Shown one piece after another: positions 1-15,000 of a DNA stretch of 64,000 bases. The notes beneath the pieces are model-generated. The model was given only the letters and a program-made list of their open reading frames with translations. It had not been told where the DNA came from and made no database searches. The position numbers were made by a program, and so were the translations under genes. Positions within the stretch are counted from its first letter, which is position 1, and each line of letters opens with the position of its first letter. The stretch is from positions 6,675,548 through 6,739,547 of the forward strand of contig NC_042518.1 of the NCBI RefSeq assembly GCF_900963305.1, given 5' to 3'. Origin of the DNA: Echeneis naucrates (lineage: Eukaryota > Chordata > Actinopteri > Carangiformes > Echeneidae).

Positions 1-1648
1 ATAAATTGCTGTCTCTGTCTCTGTTGCTGTGCTGTGACTGCCCGCCAAAACAGCACTTTCTGCAAAAGCACCTGCTCCTTGCTCCCTGAGGCTTGTTGTT
101 GTCAGAAATAAAAAACAAACAAACCCCAAACTGGTTCCATTGATAGGTATTTACATTCATATAAATATAGAGATTAAAGAGGTTAATCACAAAAACAGGA
201 AGCAGATTCATATGAAGAATGCAGCAGGGTAACACTCAGCTTTTCCGGGTCAACAGAGAGATTTCTAAATGACTTTGAAATGCACACCTTTCAGAAAATG
301 AAAAAGTTTTCGGAAAGGTGATGAAGGTTGTTGATTTTCCATAAATACTCAATGTAAGGAGCAGTTGAACACAAATGATTGTGGAGAAAGCAAGACCTCT
401 GAGGAAAGCAGCATGGAATGGCCTATGTTCACTTTCAAATGTGGAGGAGTTGCAGATTGTGAATTAAGTGGTTTTACCAGCACGCTCCCCCAAATGCCCC
501 CTCTCTCACCCATATCAATCATGCAGATGCAACCTTTTGGAGCAGTGATTGATGCTTCGATGTCAAGACTGTTTCCATGGATACCATTTCACAGCGTTTC
601 CTATCACTGGTCTAAAACCCAAACACTAGGGAGTGGTGGGGGTTTCAGGAGCAGCATTAGCGTGAAGGGAAATGTATCATTCCCACAAACAAGCTACCAT
701 AATGCATCCTTTTATTTTGGTAAATTTGGACCTCCCATTTCCAAATCTAGTGGGCCAGAGAGCCATCTAGGTGACATGCACATTTCATTTAGAGCAGAAG
801 ATTGTCTCTTGCATAATGTATAACAAAATTTCAACTTATTGTCCGTGGAGTGATATCACTGAGAGAGATGTGGCAGCTTTTTCATTTCCAGGCTCAGCTT
901 GCATTTTTCCTCCAAGATCAAATGACAAGTGCTCAATATCACAGCTATTGGGGTGTGATGTTTGACGGGAGAGGGGTGCTATAAAATGTGTACATATGTG
1001 CATATGTTTTTCTCCTGTGCATGTGTGTGTCTTCTTGCGTGTATGTGCACATACTAGATGTGGCTGTGAAGTCTGAGGAGCAGAATTTTTACCGGCGTGA
1101 TGTTTTTGCTTCGTCACATTTTTAAGGGCTGCTGATCCCCCTGCTCACAGCTAAGCTGCCGCCTCCATGTCACTATGGAGACACTGCTGTTGCTATACAT
1201 CAGCCAATCACTGCGGAATAGGAGATGTTAAAAAGTTGTCAGTTAAAATTTCCTCTGTGTTTTCTGTGTAAATCTACCTCCGGATGTGTCCTTTTTCTTT
1301 GTGTATTTATTTTAGTTGTTCATTTGTTAAATATTCCACATATTTTACCCAAGCTGTCCATTTCAACTGGCAGTGCGAGTTTTCAGTCCATCCAACAAAG
1401 ATTTTAATACGTGACGATATAGAGTGCTGGTGATGCCTTTGAAATGGACGAATGAACGATGACAAGACAACAGAAAGGAATGAGAAAGTAAAACCGAAGA
1501 ACTGAGTGGGGGCGAAGGGGATGAGCGGACAGGAGGCCGGGTTAGAGAGAGAAAGAGATAGCAAAGGTGAATTAATGATCCTTTAGATGGAGGCTAATGA
1601 GATCATATAAGGTGCTCAAAGGTGCTGTCTAGACTGTGATAAAAAGGT

Positions 1649-1666
1649 ACACACACACACACACAC
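1649..1666. repeat. CA dinucleotide microsatellite
   Basis: About nine uninterrupted AC units in the intergenic region. No coding or splicing role is visible. Confidence 0.9.
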
Positions 1667-4600
1667 CCTTCGCCCTCCTCCTCCTTTTCACCTGTGGAGT
1701 GGGAACAAAGACTCACCATGAATTGATGAGTTCTTTCCTCCGGTATTACTGTTGTCAACAGCTTCCCCGTAACTGTTCAGTCTCATGCACGAACAACTAC
1801 TGCTTCTTGTTAACACAACTCAGCTACATCCACACTGCCGCACTTGAGTTTATGCCTGGTGTCTATAATACTTGTGTTGTCCTCTACCCTGCTTCATGGT
1901 CTATTACCCTCTAAATGGGAACATTATTTTAAATTCATCAGGTTTTACTGAAGAACGCTTGACAATAGCCATTGAGACTATGAAGTTGTTAAAAAAACAT
2001 TTATTGAGGTAATAAATCAAATGATAAGTAGGGCAATTTTCTTATGGATTTCTATTCCATCTGCAATTGTGTAGTTTCCCCCTGATGGCCACTAAATAGT
2101 CTGTTTTTCAGGTTTGGTGATATAGATGTTTTTATTATGCTTTCTTACGCTCCTCCTTTATCTCCCCGTTTCGATCTTTGCTCTTACAGTGATTGTGTTT
2201 GGCTAATTTACGCAGGTAATCAAATATTAGGGTAGCAGTTTTCAAATAAGGAAATATAAATATGTTGCGTGCCATTGATCCTTCCTTTGCTTCCCAATTT
2301 GCCTCTGAAATGACATTTGCCTATATGGAGCAAAGTTTATAGATGGTGAGGAGCAGCACTGCAATCTCTCTTTGTAAATGGTTTGTTTTCTTTGATAGGC
2401 AGACTCACTCACCTGCATCAGCCCTAAATGCTGCAGATTAATAATGCAGGCTCTCCTGCTCCCTCAGGGCACACCACTCGACGGAAATCCCACAAAACTC
2501 CAATGAAATATACTATACGCACACAGACATACAGGGATCATACATTTGAGGACACATTCTTATCATTTTGTGACAGCTGCCTAGACAGAAGGGTCACCAA
2601 TGTGACAGTCACTGTCTGGGACGTTTCTTAATGGACGTGCTTGTCATTTGTGTAATGTCATCCAGTAGAGCTATTAGACGGAGCAGTTTTTCTTTTACGT
2701 GTCCATACATCACTCTACCACTGGCAAGACATTCCCACCAATAATGAAGCATAGAGAAGAACATCCCATTTGTTACAGAATGCCCGCTCTGCCCCATCTC
2801 AGAGCGCTCTGTTCTTCAGAAACACAGCAGATATGTGTGTTCATGTCACCATTACAGTGTCAGTTTGGCTTTTTCAGTGCGCTCACTGAACAATGTGAGC
2901 AGTGTGTGAGGTTAGTGTGATGTGCAACAGGTATGTATCGGCAGGATGCTCATCATCTGGAAACTGTGACCCGTGTGGGTTTAAGACATATTGGCGTGAT
3001 AGCAGATAAGCCAGCTAAGGGTAGACATTTACTGTTTCTGAAAAATGTGTCAAAGATTTTAGCAGTAGTCCACAAAACCGAACCAAATCGGTTTTAATGT
3101 GTAATGTACAGTTTAAATTAGTTCCAAAGTATAAATAGTTCATCCTGTGTATGCACTTATAAAGCGTTACATTTAAATAGATACATTTGAGAAGTATAGT
3201 AAAAAATATGAGTAATATAGTAAAAACTAGAGTAAAAAAACAAACAAACTTGACATTAAATAAATATTCCAATACAAAAATATAAAAATCACAAATGAAA
3301 GTCCTGCATTCAAAGATATTAAATGTCCAGAGGAATTCTCAGTAAAACATTCTTAATGCGTAAAGGTTGTAGTACTTGCATTTGTGATTGGAAAATTATC
3401 ATATATACATACTGCATCACTGTAAAAGTATCATTTAAAGGTTTTAGCTAGTTGAGGTGCAACAATTTTATACGCACAAATCTTTGTGTTTTTTTTTTTT
3501 TTTTTTAGACTTCTAAAGAATCAGTGATTATATCTGTCATTTTAATAGCAAAGGGAATTTATTAGCAAGCGCATATACTTTAAAAACTTATTTAAGTAGA
3601 GTACATGAATAAATATCTCTGATGTTCAACCTGATAATGTGTATTATTCAGCTAGGTGCATGTTCTATAAATATCATAAGTCATATATCATAATAGAAAG
3701 GCCATTTCATTACACACACAGTACTGATAGCTGTGATGCACAAACTGATGCAAATTAAAAGAGTAAAAATAGAACCAGTGCCAAAACAGGATTGATCACA
3801 GGTGGGTGGACAGGCTTGCAGGATAAAACAACATAATGGAGTAGTGAGAGAGCATTGATTCCATTCAGTTTTTATTAGGCATCATGCAGCTAACAACTTT
3901 TGTCAACCCTGAAACACTTACGCCTTTTATGAAGGAAATGCTCTTTGGCCACGGTATCCATACCTCGGTGATGATCCCAGGTGCGGCTGAGGGATGGCTG
4001 ATAGATGTGGAAGGGGCATGTCAAGCTGAATCACTGCAGAACAATCAGCGGCGCTAACTCTCAGCTCTGATCAGCTTAGGCGCAGTTATACTCTGACCAG
4101 AGTATACCTGCGTATTACATTTGGAAGTGAACAACCGTCTTACCTCTCTTTCTCTCTCCTTCTATTTATGGCCTCAATTGCCAAAAAATTGTCAGTGTTC
4201 AGAAGATTCAGCAGGCATTTTATTCTTCTGCACACAAAGACGTTAGTATTTATCAATTCATTTAGACATCCTTTAAAGGGAAAGCAGAAGTCACTCAGCT
4301 ACTGAGAAAAGCCATTGTGCCCTTTTCTCCCAGAAACAAAACAGCATTTCTCTCTTCTCTTTGACTCTGTCTTTCACTCCTGCAGTCTCCATGGTGACTA
4401 TGAAGCTCATTCCAAGGAGTAAGTATATGCTGTATAATGAGAAAAATTAAAACTAAGATTGAGAAAACTTTGGCTGTTCTTATGTGCTCTCCTCCCACGT
4501 CGCCAATGGGTGAGGCACAGACCTGCATGATGGGGATGAGAGCTTTTATAGAGCAAGTGAGAAAAATGGTTTTACCAGAGTCATTCAAGCGAATGCAGAA

Positions 4601-5650
4601 TGTTTATGATTTTTTTTTTTTTTATTTCCCATATTATTTTTCTTGACTATCGAAACAAAATGAGCTCAGACCGAAATATTCTCTGAAATGCTCTTACTGT
4701 GCATTGTATGACCCCTCAGATATACATTACTGTGCACAATGTGCAGCACTGGCCTTTATTTTAAAGTCAAAGTTTAAATTCAAATTCAAATTTTGGAGCA
4801 CAGTGAGCTTTAGCACATGCAAATTTTCAACTCTCACTTGGTTTGTCATGGGAATGTAACACATTTATGTGCATTATGCCCTGAATACCTCATCTGCACA
4901 CTGTATACGCCTTTTTCTCCCTCCCAGCATCATCTGCCATAAGACAAGTTAGATAACAGGTGTGACGCAAGTGTTGAAATTCAAACACATAACATGACAG
5001 TGTGGGACGGGACAATTTTGGATTATGTCTGATGATCGAGTCCTGTAATATAACAGCCGTTTGCTCAGGCACAGTAAGTACTATCAGAAGGTTTAGAAGA
5101 AAACTAATATCAAGCTGCTGTTACTGTCATCAATCAGCTGCTGCTTGTAAAAACGGAAGGAAGGGAGGAAGGAGGGAAATGAGAATGAGGTGGAGTGCAG
5201 AAGTAAATGACAACAGGTGCAGTAAAAGGAGATGTAATCCTTGACAAGACCAACAGAGAGGTTTGTGTTTGCTAAAGGCTCCAAACACACACAACCTAAA
5301 ATATGTTGTTGTCTGCATGATTACCTGCTGCTGGTGTTGTCAGCATGAGTACTTTTCATTTTTTCCTCTTCCTGTCTCTTCTCTTACATAACAGAAGAAG
5401 CATAATGGTAATAATCCAAAGCACTGCCTCCATACTCATTATTCTTAACAATGATTTCCTGTGTGTGTTTGTGTTTGTGTTATTGCCTGACCTTGTCTTC
5501 CACCTCTTTTCCCTATCGATTGTGAAAACAGACTTGGATTAATAATTCACAAAAACAGTGGGTGTTTTGACTACTCTTGTTGCCCATGGCAGCAAAATCC
5601 TAGTATGTATTTGCATGTTTGTCCATTAGTATGAACCTGCAAGTGGACTT

Positions 5651-5674
5651 GTGTGTGTGTGTGTACACACACAC
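5651..5674. repeat. Palindromic GT/AC repeat
   Basis: Seven GT units run directly into five AC units, giving a perfect inverted repeat with 10-nt arms and no spacer (5655-5674). It is followed by an alternating purine-pyrimidine AT/AC tail to about 5688. Confidence 0.85.
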
Positions 5675-8600
5675 ATACACATATATACAGTTGCATGTAT
5701 ATACACTTCCATTTCTGTCTGCTCAGTAGTATCAGTGAAAATATATATCATAATATGAATCAGCGTGTGTGTTCAAAATCTGGACACATTTCACTGTCAG
5801 TGATTCAGTGTCATTAACGGTTTCAGGAGAGATACTTTACTTTTCAGTAATCAAGAAGTTTGATACCTTGACCAGGACCAGCGTCCAGCCAACAGCAGAC
5901 AGTGAAGCAGCATCCAGACTAATTCATTTCATTTACAACTCATTACTTCAGATGTTTTATCACCCAGCTACAACACTACTCTGCCGAAATGGTGAATGAT
6001 TACTTCCTGATTATCAGCCTTGACCGCCAGTCTTGAAAGGATCACAAAAAAGTGTAAGTGTTGCTGTTCTAGCAGCTGCTGTCAGATTTTAAAGCTCAAT
6101 GCTTGCACAGAGATATTTTCCTGGTACAGTGTGAAAACTGCCAACATGCGAACAAATGTTGTTATAAGCCAAAACAGGGAGCAAATCAGTTTTCTGAAGA
6201 ATTTAATATAATATTAATTAGTTGTAGAGATGTGGATTACATTGGAGGCTGCCAGGCAGGCTGTTTGTACTCAGTCTTTAACTCCAGCTAAGATAACTCC
6301 AGTTACATTTCACGAAATGTCAGACTATTTCCTTTTAACACCCAACAAAAACTCATTAACATACTGAGCCTGGTTAAGAAAACACTGATTTGATTATTAT
6401 CTTAAAGGATAAAATGTCGCAATCTGTTCCACTGTCTGACATTACTGAAATCACTCCTGAAAAAATAATGATCTCTGCAGGTACTTAATGAGACTTGAAT
6501 CGTGTGAGCAGCTGTGTTGACATTTCAATACCGTGAGGGATCATAGAGAGGGTTTAGTATGCTTTTAGGAAGTCTGATCATCACACAGCATCACTGACAG
6601 CAACGTGTCTAAACCACAAGGACCGGACATTAGTTCATAATTATACAGATAATATAAAATAAAGTGCAACAGTGAGAATGCCTGTAGATGTTAATTATAG
6701 TACAGTATATTTGATACACAAAGCATTACGATTTCTGACATTTATTTGACTATTTGAACTATTGAACTATTAGTAAACTCAGCTTTCCCTATTTTCACTT
6801 AACATCACAGTTCCAGAATCATTCAGCGTCAGAGCTGCATGAAAACAATTAGTCAATCAAGAGTCCAACAGAAAACGATTCAACAACAAAACTGATCATC
6901 TGTGTTCTTTTCATTTCTCAAGCAAAAATGTGAATTTCTTCCATTCTGCCACCAGGCCAGAGTTCAGCTGCCATCGTATACTATAGAGACATGAGACACT
7001 GGTAGCATGTTGCACTCTTGCACCAGGTTGGATTGCCTTATTACAGGTCTATCTCCTCTCAACAGTCACTACCGATCCAAGTCATTAGACAGCTGAGTGG
7101 CTGCTCGAGAGAGCACTGGAGCAGAAAGATAGCAAGAGAGGGAGAAAGGGAGGGAACAGGGGAGAAGGGGAGAAAAAGCTGATATAAAGAAGGTGGAGAT
7201 GAACCAATGGCTCAATGTCACTGCGAGCAAAGGAAAACGTCAAAGAAGGAAAAGGAAGCAGACAAAAAAGACGAGTAAATTAAAGTTGACATAGAAGTGG
7301 GGAAAGGAAAGAAAACAGTGATTAATGAAAGAAAGACAAAGGAAATTGTGGACTACTGAGAGGCAAGAAAGAGTCACGCTGAAGAAAACAGAGACAGAAG
7401 TCTAAAGAGAAAATGATGACTGTACAAAATTTGGTTGAAGAGGAGCCCTAAATGAGAGAGAGAGAAGTGTGGATGGGAAGTAAAGACAAAAAAGGAAGTG
7501 TGACATACTGACGAGGAAGGGTAGAAAATGGAAACACGTTTGAGAGGAAGAAAGGCAGGTTTGACTGAAGGAAAGAGAAATATGGTCACACTTCAGGTAC
7601 GTGGACAAAGTGAGACAGTTGAAGTGGTGCTTCATGCTAAACTGAGTGTCGTGTCCCTGCAGTGAGGAGTGTAGCGATGAGCTATCAGTGAAAGCAGATT
7701 TCTCCTTTTCTTCTCAAATTGAATTAACTGTGGCCCTTTTGGTCACAAAGGTAGGAAACGACAGTATGAATCATTTCAGCAAACAATAAAAGTTGTATTA
7801 ATATCAGAAAATTCATTCATCTTTTACAATAAGAGAGAGTAAAATTAAGGTATTGTGTGTCCTCCACTACTATAGTCACAGAGGAGACTCCAAATCTGAG
7901 CTTGGTGTTTTTCATTCATGTGCCTCCAATTTAAAAACAAGTCCCATGTTTGAAAAATGGCAGGCCAACTGAAAGCAGCCATTACAATATGTTCTATATG
8001 ATGTGATTTGGAGGGGGAAATTTGACTAAATGTTAAGGCTTTGCAAACATCACTGGACAGAAAAGTCCAGTTACAGCTTGGATGTCTACAAAATTGCGAT
8101 TCTGTATTGTTGATTTTACTTATTTGTCCATGATATTGTAATTAATGAAAATCAACAAAGCTTTAAAGCTCCACTGTGCACTGAGAGGTGTAAAGCATGC
8201 ACAGCGTGGTGTGTTTATTTGTGTCTCTCAGCAGCTTTCTTCCGTCCTGCTCCGCATCATGCCCATCAATTCAATTTTACTTAATGTTCTGCTTCTTTCT
8301 TGCTTCCACTCGGTCCATCAGACTTGTAAAAAAAATCTAACTCTCTGATTTCCCCCATTTTTACCAGCTCGTACTCTCCCTGAGAGACGCAGCTGAAGGG
8401 TGCTGTGTTGCTGTTTGTAGAGAATATTAACAGCTTTGAGAGCACTCAGTCAGAGGTCAGGAGAGGGACCGACAGCTTTACACTGAGAGCCAGGACTCAA
8501 AGAAAGAGAGAGTCTCCCAAACATCCAAACATCAGTTCCCACCAACAACAAGGTGGCATTTCTGAGACTAAGCCGACTGCTGTGGCCTCATGCATCGAAG

Positions 8601-11600
8601 TGTTTACAATAAGATTTTCATTCCCTTCCTCTATCTTTACCAGAAATATTCAGAGGCATCTATGAAAGGTTCTGCAGAGAAGGAATGGAGGAAAGAACAA
8701 AGTGACATTACATAACCTACAACTGCAATCATATTGTAGTTATTGAAAATGTGATTATAAAATTTCACCTCCTTAATGAAGTGAAAAAATATTGCTTCAC
8801 CCTACAGATCATATTTTAAACATCATCTGAAATAATCTGATGCAATAATCTGATCTACCATCATGTATATATATTTTTATCTTTAAGTGGTATGTATGGT
8901 ACAAAATTTTAAATAATATTATTTCTATAATGAAGACGGACAAAAATCTGCTTACTTGTTGAACTCCAAGAAATTAATGTAAAATTTAAAAAGACAGTAT
9001 TCTCAATTTATAATGAATTATTGGAATCCATTAGGTTTGGCCTAACGCTTTGGTTTGCTCCACAAACCAATTACACCACATTTCCTTGACCTTTTTCACA
9101 AGCAAATCAATTACAAGTCTATCAGCAGACGGGGTCATCTTGGCTGCTCTAGTTTATTTGTTTGCTTTTGCCTCTTAAGTCTCAATTAATTACAGAGCCA
9201 GCTTCAGCTGTGCATGGTGTTTGTGTCAAGTCTAAGTTGACAACATTAGAAGTGATTAGCAAATGTCCAGCAATAATCAGAGGAATTCACTGCCAATGTC
9301 TATTATCCTTCCAGCCAATAACTTCAGCCCTGGACCAATCAGAAATGAACACAGGGAATAAATTAGGTGTGATCCTCTTGCTCAATTTCTTAGTGTGTGT
9401 ATTTTAAATAGATGTAATATTTAACATTGTTTATTACTGAAACAGATAACGGTTAGTAATATGTATAAAAACCGAATCATTAGGGAGTTCCAGAAATGAA
9501 AACCGATGCAGGTGGCAGATAATACACATGGCTGTGTTTTAGTGTGCGCTGTTCTCATCACTCTGGGTTAAAGGTCTCATGAATGATTTAGGGAACTTTG
9601 TGCATCTATTACATCCACTCCTGAAAAGCCACGACCTCCAGGTCTCTGGAGCATTGCCAATAGATTTGTCTCTCAATTCAACCACATTTTGTGGTTGAGA
9701 GGTTCCTGGACCACAGTGACTTGGTGAATGGTTGAGCAATGACACAAGGAGAGCTGAGCGCTTGATTAAGAAAAGACTTGAAATACCATTTTTATTTCCT
9801 GAATAAAAGCATCCATTGATTCTCTCTATCTGTAGGCACACATACAAAAACACAACACGCAGGAAAGATTGACGCCTAACTCTATTTGTTTTTATGTTGT
9901 GTCTAAGTCAGGGCTGATAATTATGAATAGTTACATATCAGAAGAGGACTGATGACAAACCTGTGTAGAAAAACCAATGCCAAAAAAGCAGTCAAAAATG
10001 TACATTTATAACATTTATACCAGCAATATTAGTAGTCAACTTTATTTTAGTTCTTTTTAAAAAGGACAATCAAGGACATACATTCAATAATATTTTTCCA
10101 AATCTAAACTAGCATGCAAATCAAATACACAGCGATACTAAAGTCTTGGCATTCTGTGTATGAAACTTGTGCAGGTTTATTGTATGTATTGCATTAAACT
10201 ACTCACAATTTTAATTTGGATTCACTGAGTTGGTTCCTGACCAGTTGAACACAATGATATTGCTAGTATGATCAAGGCAACAACAACAAAAACAAAAACC
10301 AACTCAAAAGGAAAATAGCTGTTTTGATTGCAGTTAGAAAAATGGGAACGTTCCCCTCAGTAGGACAGTCAGTCAGAGCTAAATGTCATTATTTCTTTCT
10401 GTCTTCCTCTGTGAAACAGTGTCATTTAAAGAAATTACATTTCAGTGTACCTGCACCAGCTGAATAACTTGGGGACAGAGTGACTCACTGAAGAAAAAAA
10501 AAAAAAAAAAAACATGATAGATCAGCAATATACGAGACGTGAGTAAGATCACAGGATATAAAAATAACTGCTGTAAGGTAAAATCCGATTTCTATGTATT
10601 TATTGATTGTACTAGATTTGAAAAGGTCAATGACAATAATTAAAAAGCCACTATAAACAAAGCAGCTCTACTGAACAGAAGAAAAGCTTCAGGGGACTAT
10701 TTTACAGTTATAGGCAGTAATAAAAGAAAAAAAGTCCTCTGGGTCATTCTTATTCTACATATTTTATCTTTAAGCTTATGTGGGCCCAAACAAAAAGTGA
10801 TATCATTTAATTGACTGCAACATTGAGAGCAAAAAATAAAACAGCCACCAACATTTCCATTTTTTTAATGAAATTAAATGAACTATATTAATGATATATT
10901 TTATGAAGGTGTGTTATTAACTCAGAGTTATAGAGTCCAAAATGATGACCTAACATTTAGAAATTTAGGATGAAGATCCATTTCATTAACCTCAACACCA
11001 AGCAGTCTAGAAACTCTGTCCCAATGTCATATAAAGACATCTTCTGACTAACTCGCTTCCTCTTCATTGATGAGGGAGCGAGAAGACCTACTGCGTGTCA
11101 GCTTTGGCTCGGCAATCACATTTTAGCAAACAGTAAGTTAATTTCTAAATAACTTTTTATGCCCACTTAAAGCTCAGTACCTTCGCTAAAATTTGAAAAC
11201 AAGCAATGTGGACAATATCACAGATTAGAGCTCCTGGATATAAGTCACTGAAGATCACCAAATATTGACCTGAAATTGATGACTGATGTCAAGAAAGGGG
11301 AGTCAGGGAAGTGGTGTCTCTGTAGACAATGACACAGATTGATTGTGGAAAGTCCTTTGAGAAAATAAAGACACTGTTGTTGTCCATTGCGCCAATACAC
11401 TTCAGTTTAAAAAATGTGCTGCGGTGAAATGGCTCATCGTTTCTACCTGGTTTTAACATGCAATATTAAAAAAGTCATCTTACTTCCATTAAACATGTAG
11501 AATGAGTGCATTTGGACACTAAATGTTCCCAGGTCATGTCTGACCAACACACAAAGGACCATCCAGGTCTGGTGCATCTTTTCCAAAGGCTCAGATCAAT

Positions 11601-12086
11601 CCATTCATCTCCTCCAGTCATCCAGTGGCTGCAGTTAATTTTAGTTAAAACAAATGGCTTCCTATCACAGTGGACATTTAGGTGCCTTGTTTTTGTTTTG
11701 TTTTGGGTTGAGTTGTGGTTACTGGGTTTGTTTGGTCACGTTGTAAAGCGGTTATAAGCAAAGCCTGCTCGGTGTCTTGGTGTCTTCATGTGTTGATGGA
11801 AAGTTCCAACATCTTGAACTAATGATGATGCTTCTGATGATGACATACACAACAGACATGCAAATTGGGAAAGTCTTGAAAAAAATTTCAATTTTCATTT
11901 ATTTATCGTAGTTATCTATCACGTGCGACTGTTGATAACTAGTATCAACTGAAACCAGTGGACATCTGGACATTCAGCGCTTTGATGAACAGCTTGCAGA
12001 AATGATAGATATGTGGGATAGGATAGGTAGTTAAAGGGCTGATTGTGTTTACTTTTTAAATACGTTGTGTGTTGAATCGTTGACGA

Positions 12087-15000
12087 CTAATCTAAGGTGT
12101 CAGGTTCAGCATCCATGCATGTCTCCCAGGGATTACGAGGCATCTGGGGCATGGAGATGAAGAGCAGGGCGACTCCACTGAAGATAAGCAGAGTGAAGGA
12201 GGCGCAGGCGCAGGTAAAGGACCAGGAGTAGTAGTATTCAATCCAAATGGTCTCATCACTGTCGATCATACGTTTGACAGATTGGCGCATTACCTCGACA
12301 GAAATGATGATGCAGAGGCCTGTGTCAAAACAGAAAGAGCCGATTGTAACGGCCTTTAGGAAGCACATTCTTCAACTGCATTCATACTAATTGTGTTGTT
12401 TAATCAAAAGTTGTTAGCGTTCCACCTTTAAGCAACATGATTGTCAGCTTTATTTTAACTTTTGGTTTGGTCAGTAGCATCAAAAACTCTATCTCAACTT
12501 GATACCTACAAATAAATGATCAGTGAAAAAAAGAAAAGCTGTGCATCATAACGGCCCTGTATCCAAGAGATGATCTGTGAGTCAAATTATTTTCTATTTC
12601 TGACCTGCAAAGGCAAAGAACATCCCAGCAGGCCGGAGTAGGTAGTCCCGGCCCTTTCCAAAAGAGAAGGTGACACAGAGAGTACCCAGGATCATGAAGA
12701 ACAGGCTGAATATGGCGATAGCTGCAGCTGAGATATTGTACTCTGAGGAAAGACGAGAATAAGAAAAAACAAGCAACAGACATGGCAAGATGACAGGACC
12801 AATAAATAAAAAAAAAAAAATGTGTGAAAATGCAACAGCGTCTGAGAAACAGAAGCGAAGAGAGAGGAATAAGAGACACAGCAAGGTGGGAGCGACTGAA
12901 AATTAAAGGAGTGGGTAGGAACCGAAGGGGAAGTTGCAATCTGGTTTTCATAATAATTGTTTCGATGTTGTACTCAGGCAAGTTATGACATAGATAATTA
13001 GCTTTTAAATGTGCCTCACTTGAACAACAAATGTAATTTATCCAAACTGGCAATATTGCCATTTGCATGACAGATTCAGAGCTGCAGGCTTCTAACACGA
13101 TGATTAAAGCATCCCTTCCTCTTCCTGTCTGTTCGTCTGATAAAGATAATCTGGTCTGTCCTTTTCTGTAATGCTCCAACTGCGATCGAAATCATCCTTG
13201 GAACAGCTTCTTCCATTTCGGCACTACAGCTGTGGAATAACACTGGTGTGTAAAATAACCTTCAGGTCAGCCTCCCCAGTGTAGGCCGGGCTTTCTCTGT
13301 GTCTCCATGAGGTCTGTTGCTTTGTGCACGCATGCATATGTATGAAAATGTGAGTGTGTGAATGTGTGCATATTTTTGATGAATGTTGCTTGTTTTTCCT
13401 CTCTGCTGTTCCATCAATATATTTGCATTCTCAATCATTTCTCTTTGCCTGTTCAAATCGACATTGTATGGGTCACATCTGCATTTCTCTTTAAACCTCT
13501 ATCCCCCTTTAGCATTGTTTACATGTATATGTAAGTATATTTACAGTAAATCGGTATGAAGTGCCATCTTGTTGGCCACCCTGTATATTTGGAGTTTTCA
13601 AAGGGGTGTCCTGACTATTAAGACAAAGTTATGCTCTATAAATTCAGCTTAGAGAATGCTCTATAATTGCTTTCCTCTGTGGGTGTCGAGCTGTGTATTC
13701 CCTGCATGTTCTGCCGTGTCTGTCTGAAGCTGAACTAATCATCTCACCATCACAGGAACAGAGCTGCTGTTTCCTGTAAATACATTCACTTAGAATGTAA
13801 CAATCTTCCTAAAGCAGGGAGGAGAGATGTTTTCTGGTCTGATATGATGCTCTGCACTGTGACAGAAAAACCGCAACAGCTCAGGCTCAGCTCAGTTCAG
13901 TGTGACTGCGTGTCTTCATGCGTGTATACCCTGACATGTTGTGCGCTGCATAGTGTGGCTAAATGATTGGTTTGAACTTATAAACATTCATATAGGAAAT
14001 GATGATTTCCTGCACGCCTCATTTCTCTTTAATTTGCTAAAAATCCTGTTGGTTATATTTTTCCTTTTGCAGACAAACAGTTGGGTCTGGGAAAAAAAAG
14101 AAGGAGGATGTGTGACATGTAGTCTGGGTGCCAGTGAAAACACCCACCTTTCTGGGTTTTGACTTCAAAAACTTCAGCCTCTTCCCCCGATGTAAAGTGT
14201 TTGAAGTAGGAACAGTTTTTTGCTGGTAAGGTAAGAGAGGAGGATGAGAAACCAGATAGTTCAGGTTGTATCTGTAATACAATGACATTTCATGGTGGAT
14301 TTCATTAGAAAGCTGACAGATAAAGAACAGCGTTGCCTAAGATTTCTGGATTAATGGGTTGGAAATCATTCAATCATTGTACTTCAAAAGTGGGTTCTTC
14401 AAAAGCCTCATTTGTAAAATCATCTCTGACAAAACGTATTTAACCTCGCAATTTCTTTTAATTGTGTAAAGAAATATATTCCTTGTTGGTGGAATCATGT
14501 TTAAAAAAATAAAAAAAGACAGCTGCAGGTCCACTGACTGACGTAGTCGGTCTATTATCTCACACCCCAGAGGAGGTCATGGCTCAGCAACCTTTGACCA
14601 TGTGGATACATACAAACCCAAAACTTTGAACACATGTCACTTGCTTGGAAGCCATTTTTTACACATCGTGTATTATCCAGGCATCCCTCTAAATTGATAA
14701 GAAACTAGCATGCACAACTGTTACAGTTCATCTCAGGCTGTTTGATCAGACGTACATCAGCACCCACCCTCCAAGCCCCAACAGCACTGACCTCCCATCA
14801 TCCTAAAATACTATATCTAAAACTGAAATCCCTCCCTGTCCTTCATCCTGGCTGTATTCATGGCTGAGAAATGAATTCAAACAAATGTCACGTCCCACAC
14901 AGGACGGATACATTTCTATGCCATGCCGGCCAAAACTCTCGTCCTTGGCCTGCAATGTTCAACACAGCTCCATATAGAAAAAAACAAAAAAACAAAAACA

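Larger units (their letters stand above)
1..12086. other. Intergenic DNA downstream of cacng1; no gene seen
   Basis: I find no exon with recognisable protein similarity on either strand, and no RNA gene. The open frames here are short and of low complexity. The stretch holds a CA microsatellite at 1649-1666, a T run near 3488-3506, a GT/AC palindromic repeat at 5651-5674, a long purine-rich strand from about 7100 to 7590 and an A run near 10495-10511. Its right end should include the 3' untranslated region of the minus-strand cacng1 gene, but I could not fix its poly(A) site; one AATAAA-type hexamer on the minus strand lies near 11900. Confidence 0.6.

Noticed and set aside
365-823. 152-codon plus-strand frame
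   Set aside because: No family motif, no splice context, and chance-level length for AT-moderate intergenic DNA.
12520-13179. 219-codon open frame on the minus strand
   Set aside because: It is read-through around cacng1 exon 3, largely in another frame and full of low-complexity sequence. Only 12605-12742 is supported as coding, with proper splice sites.
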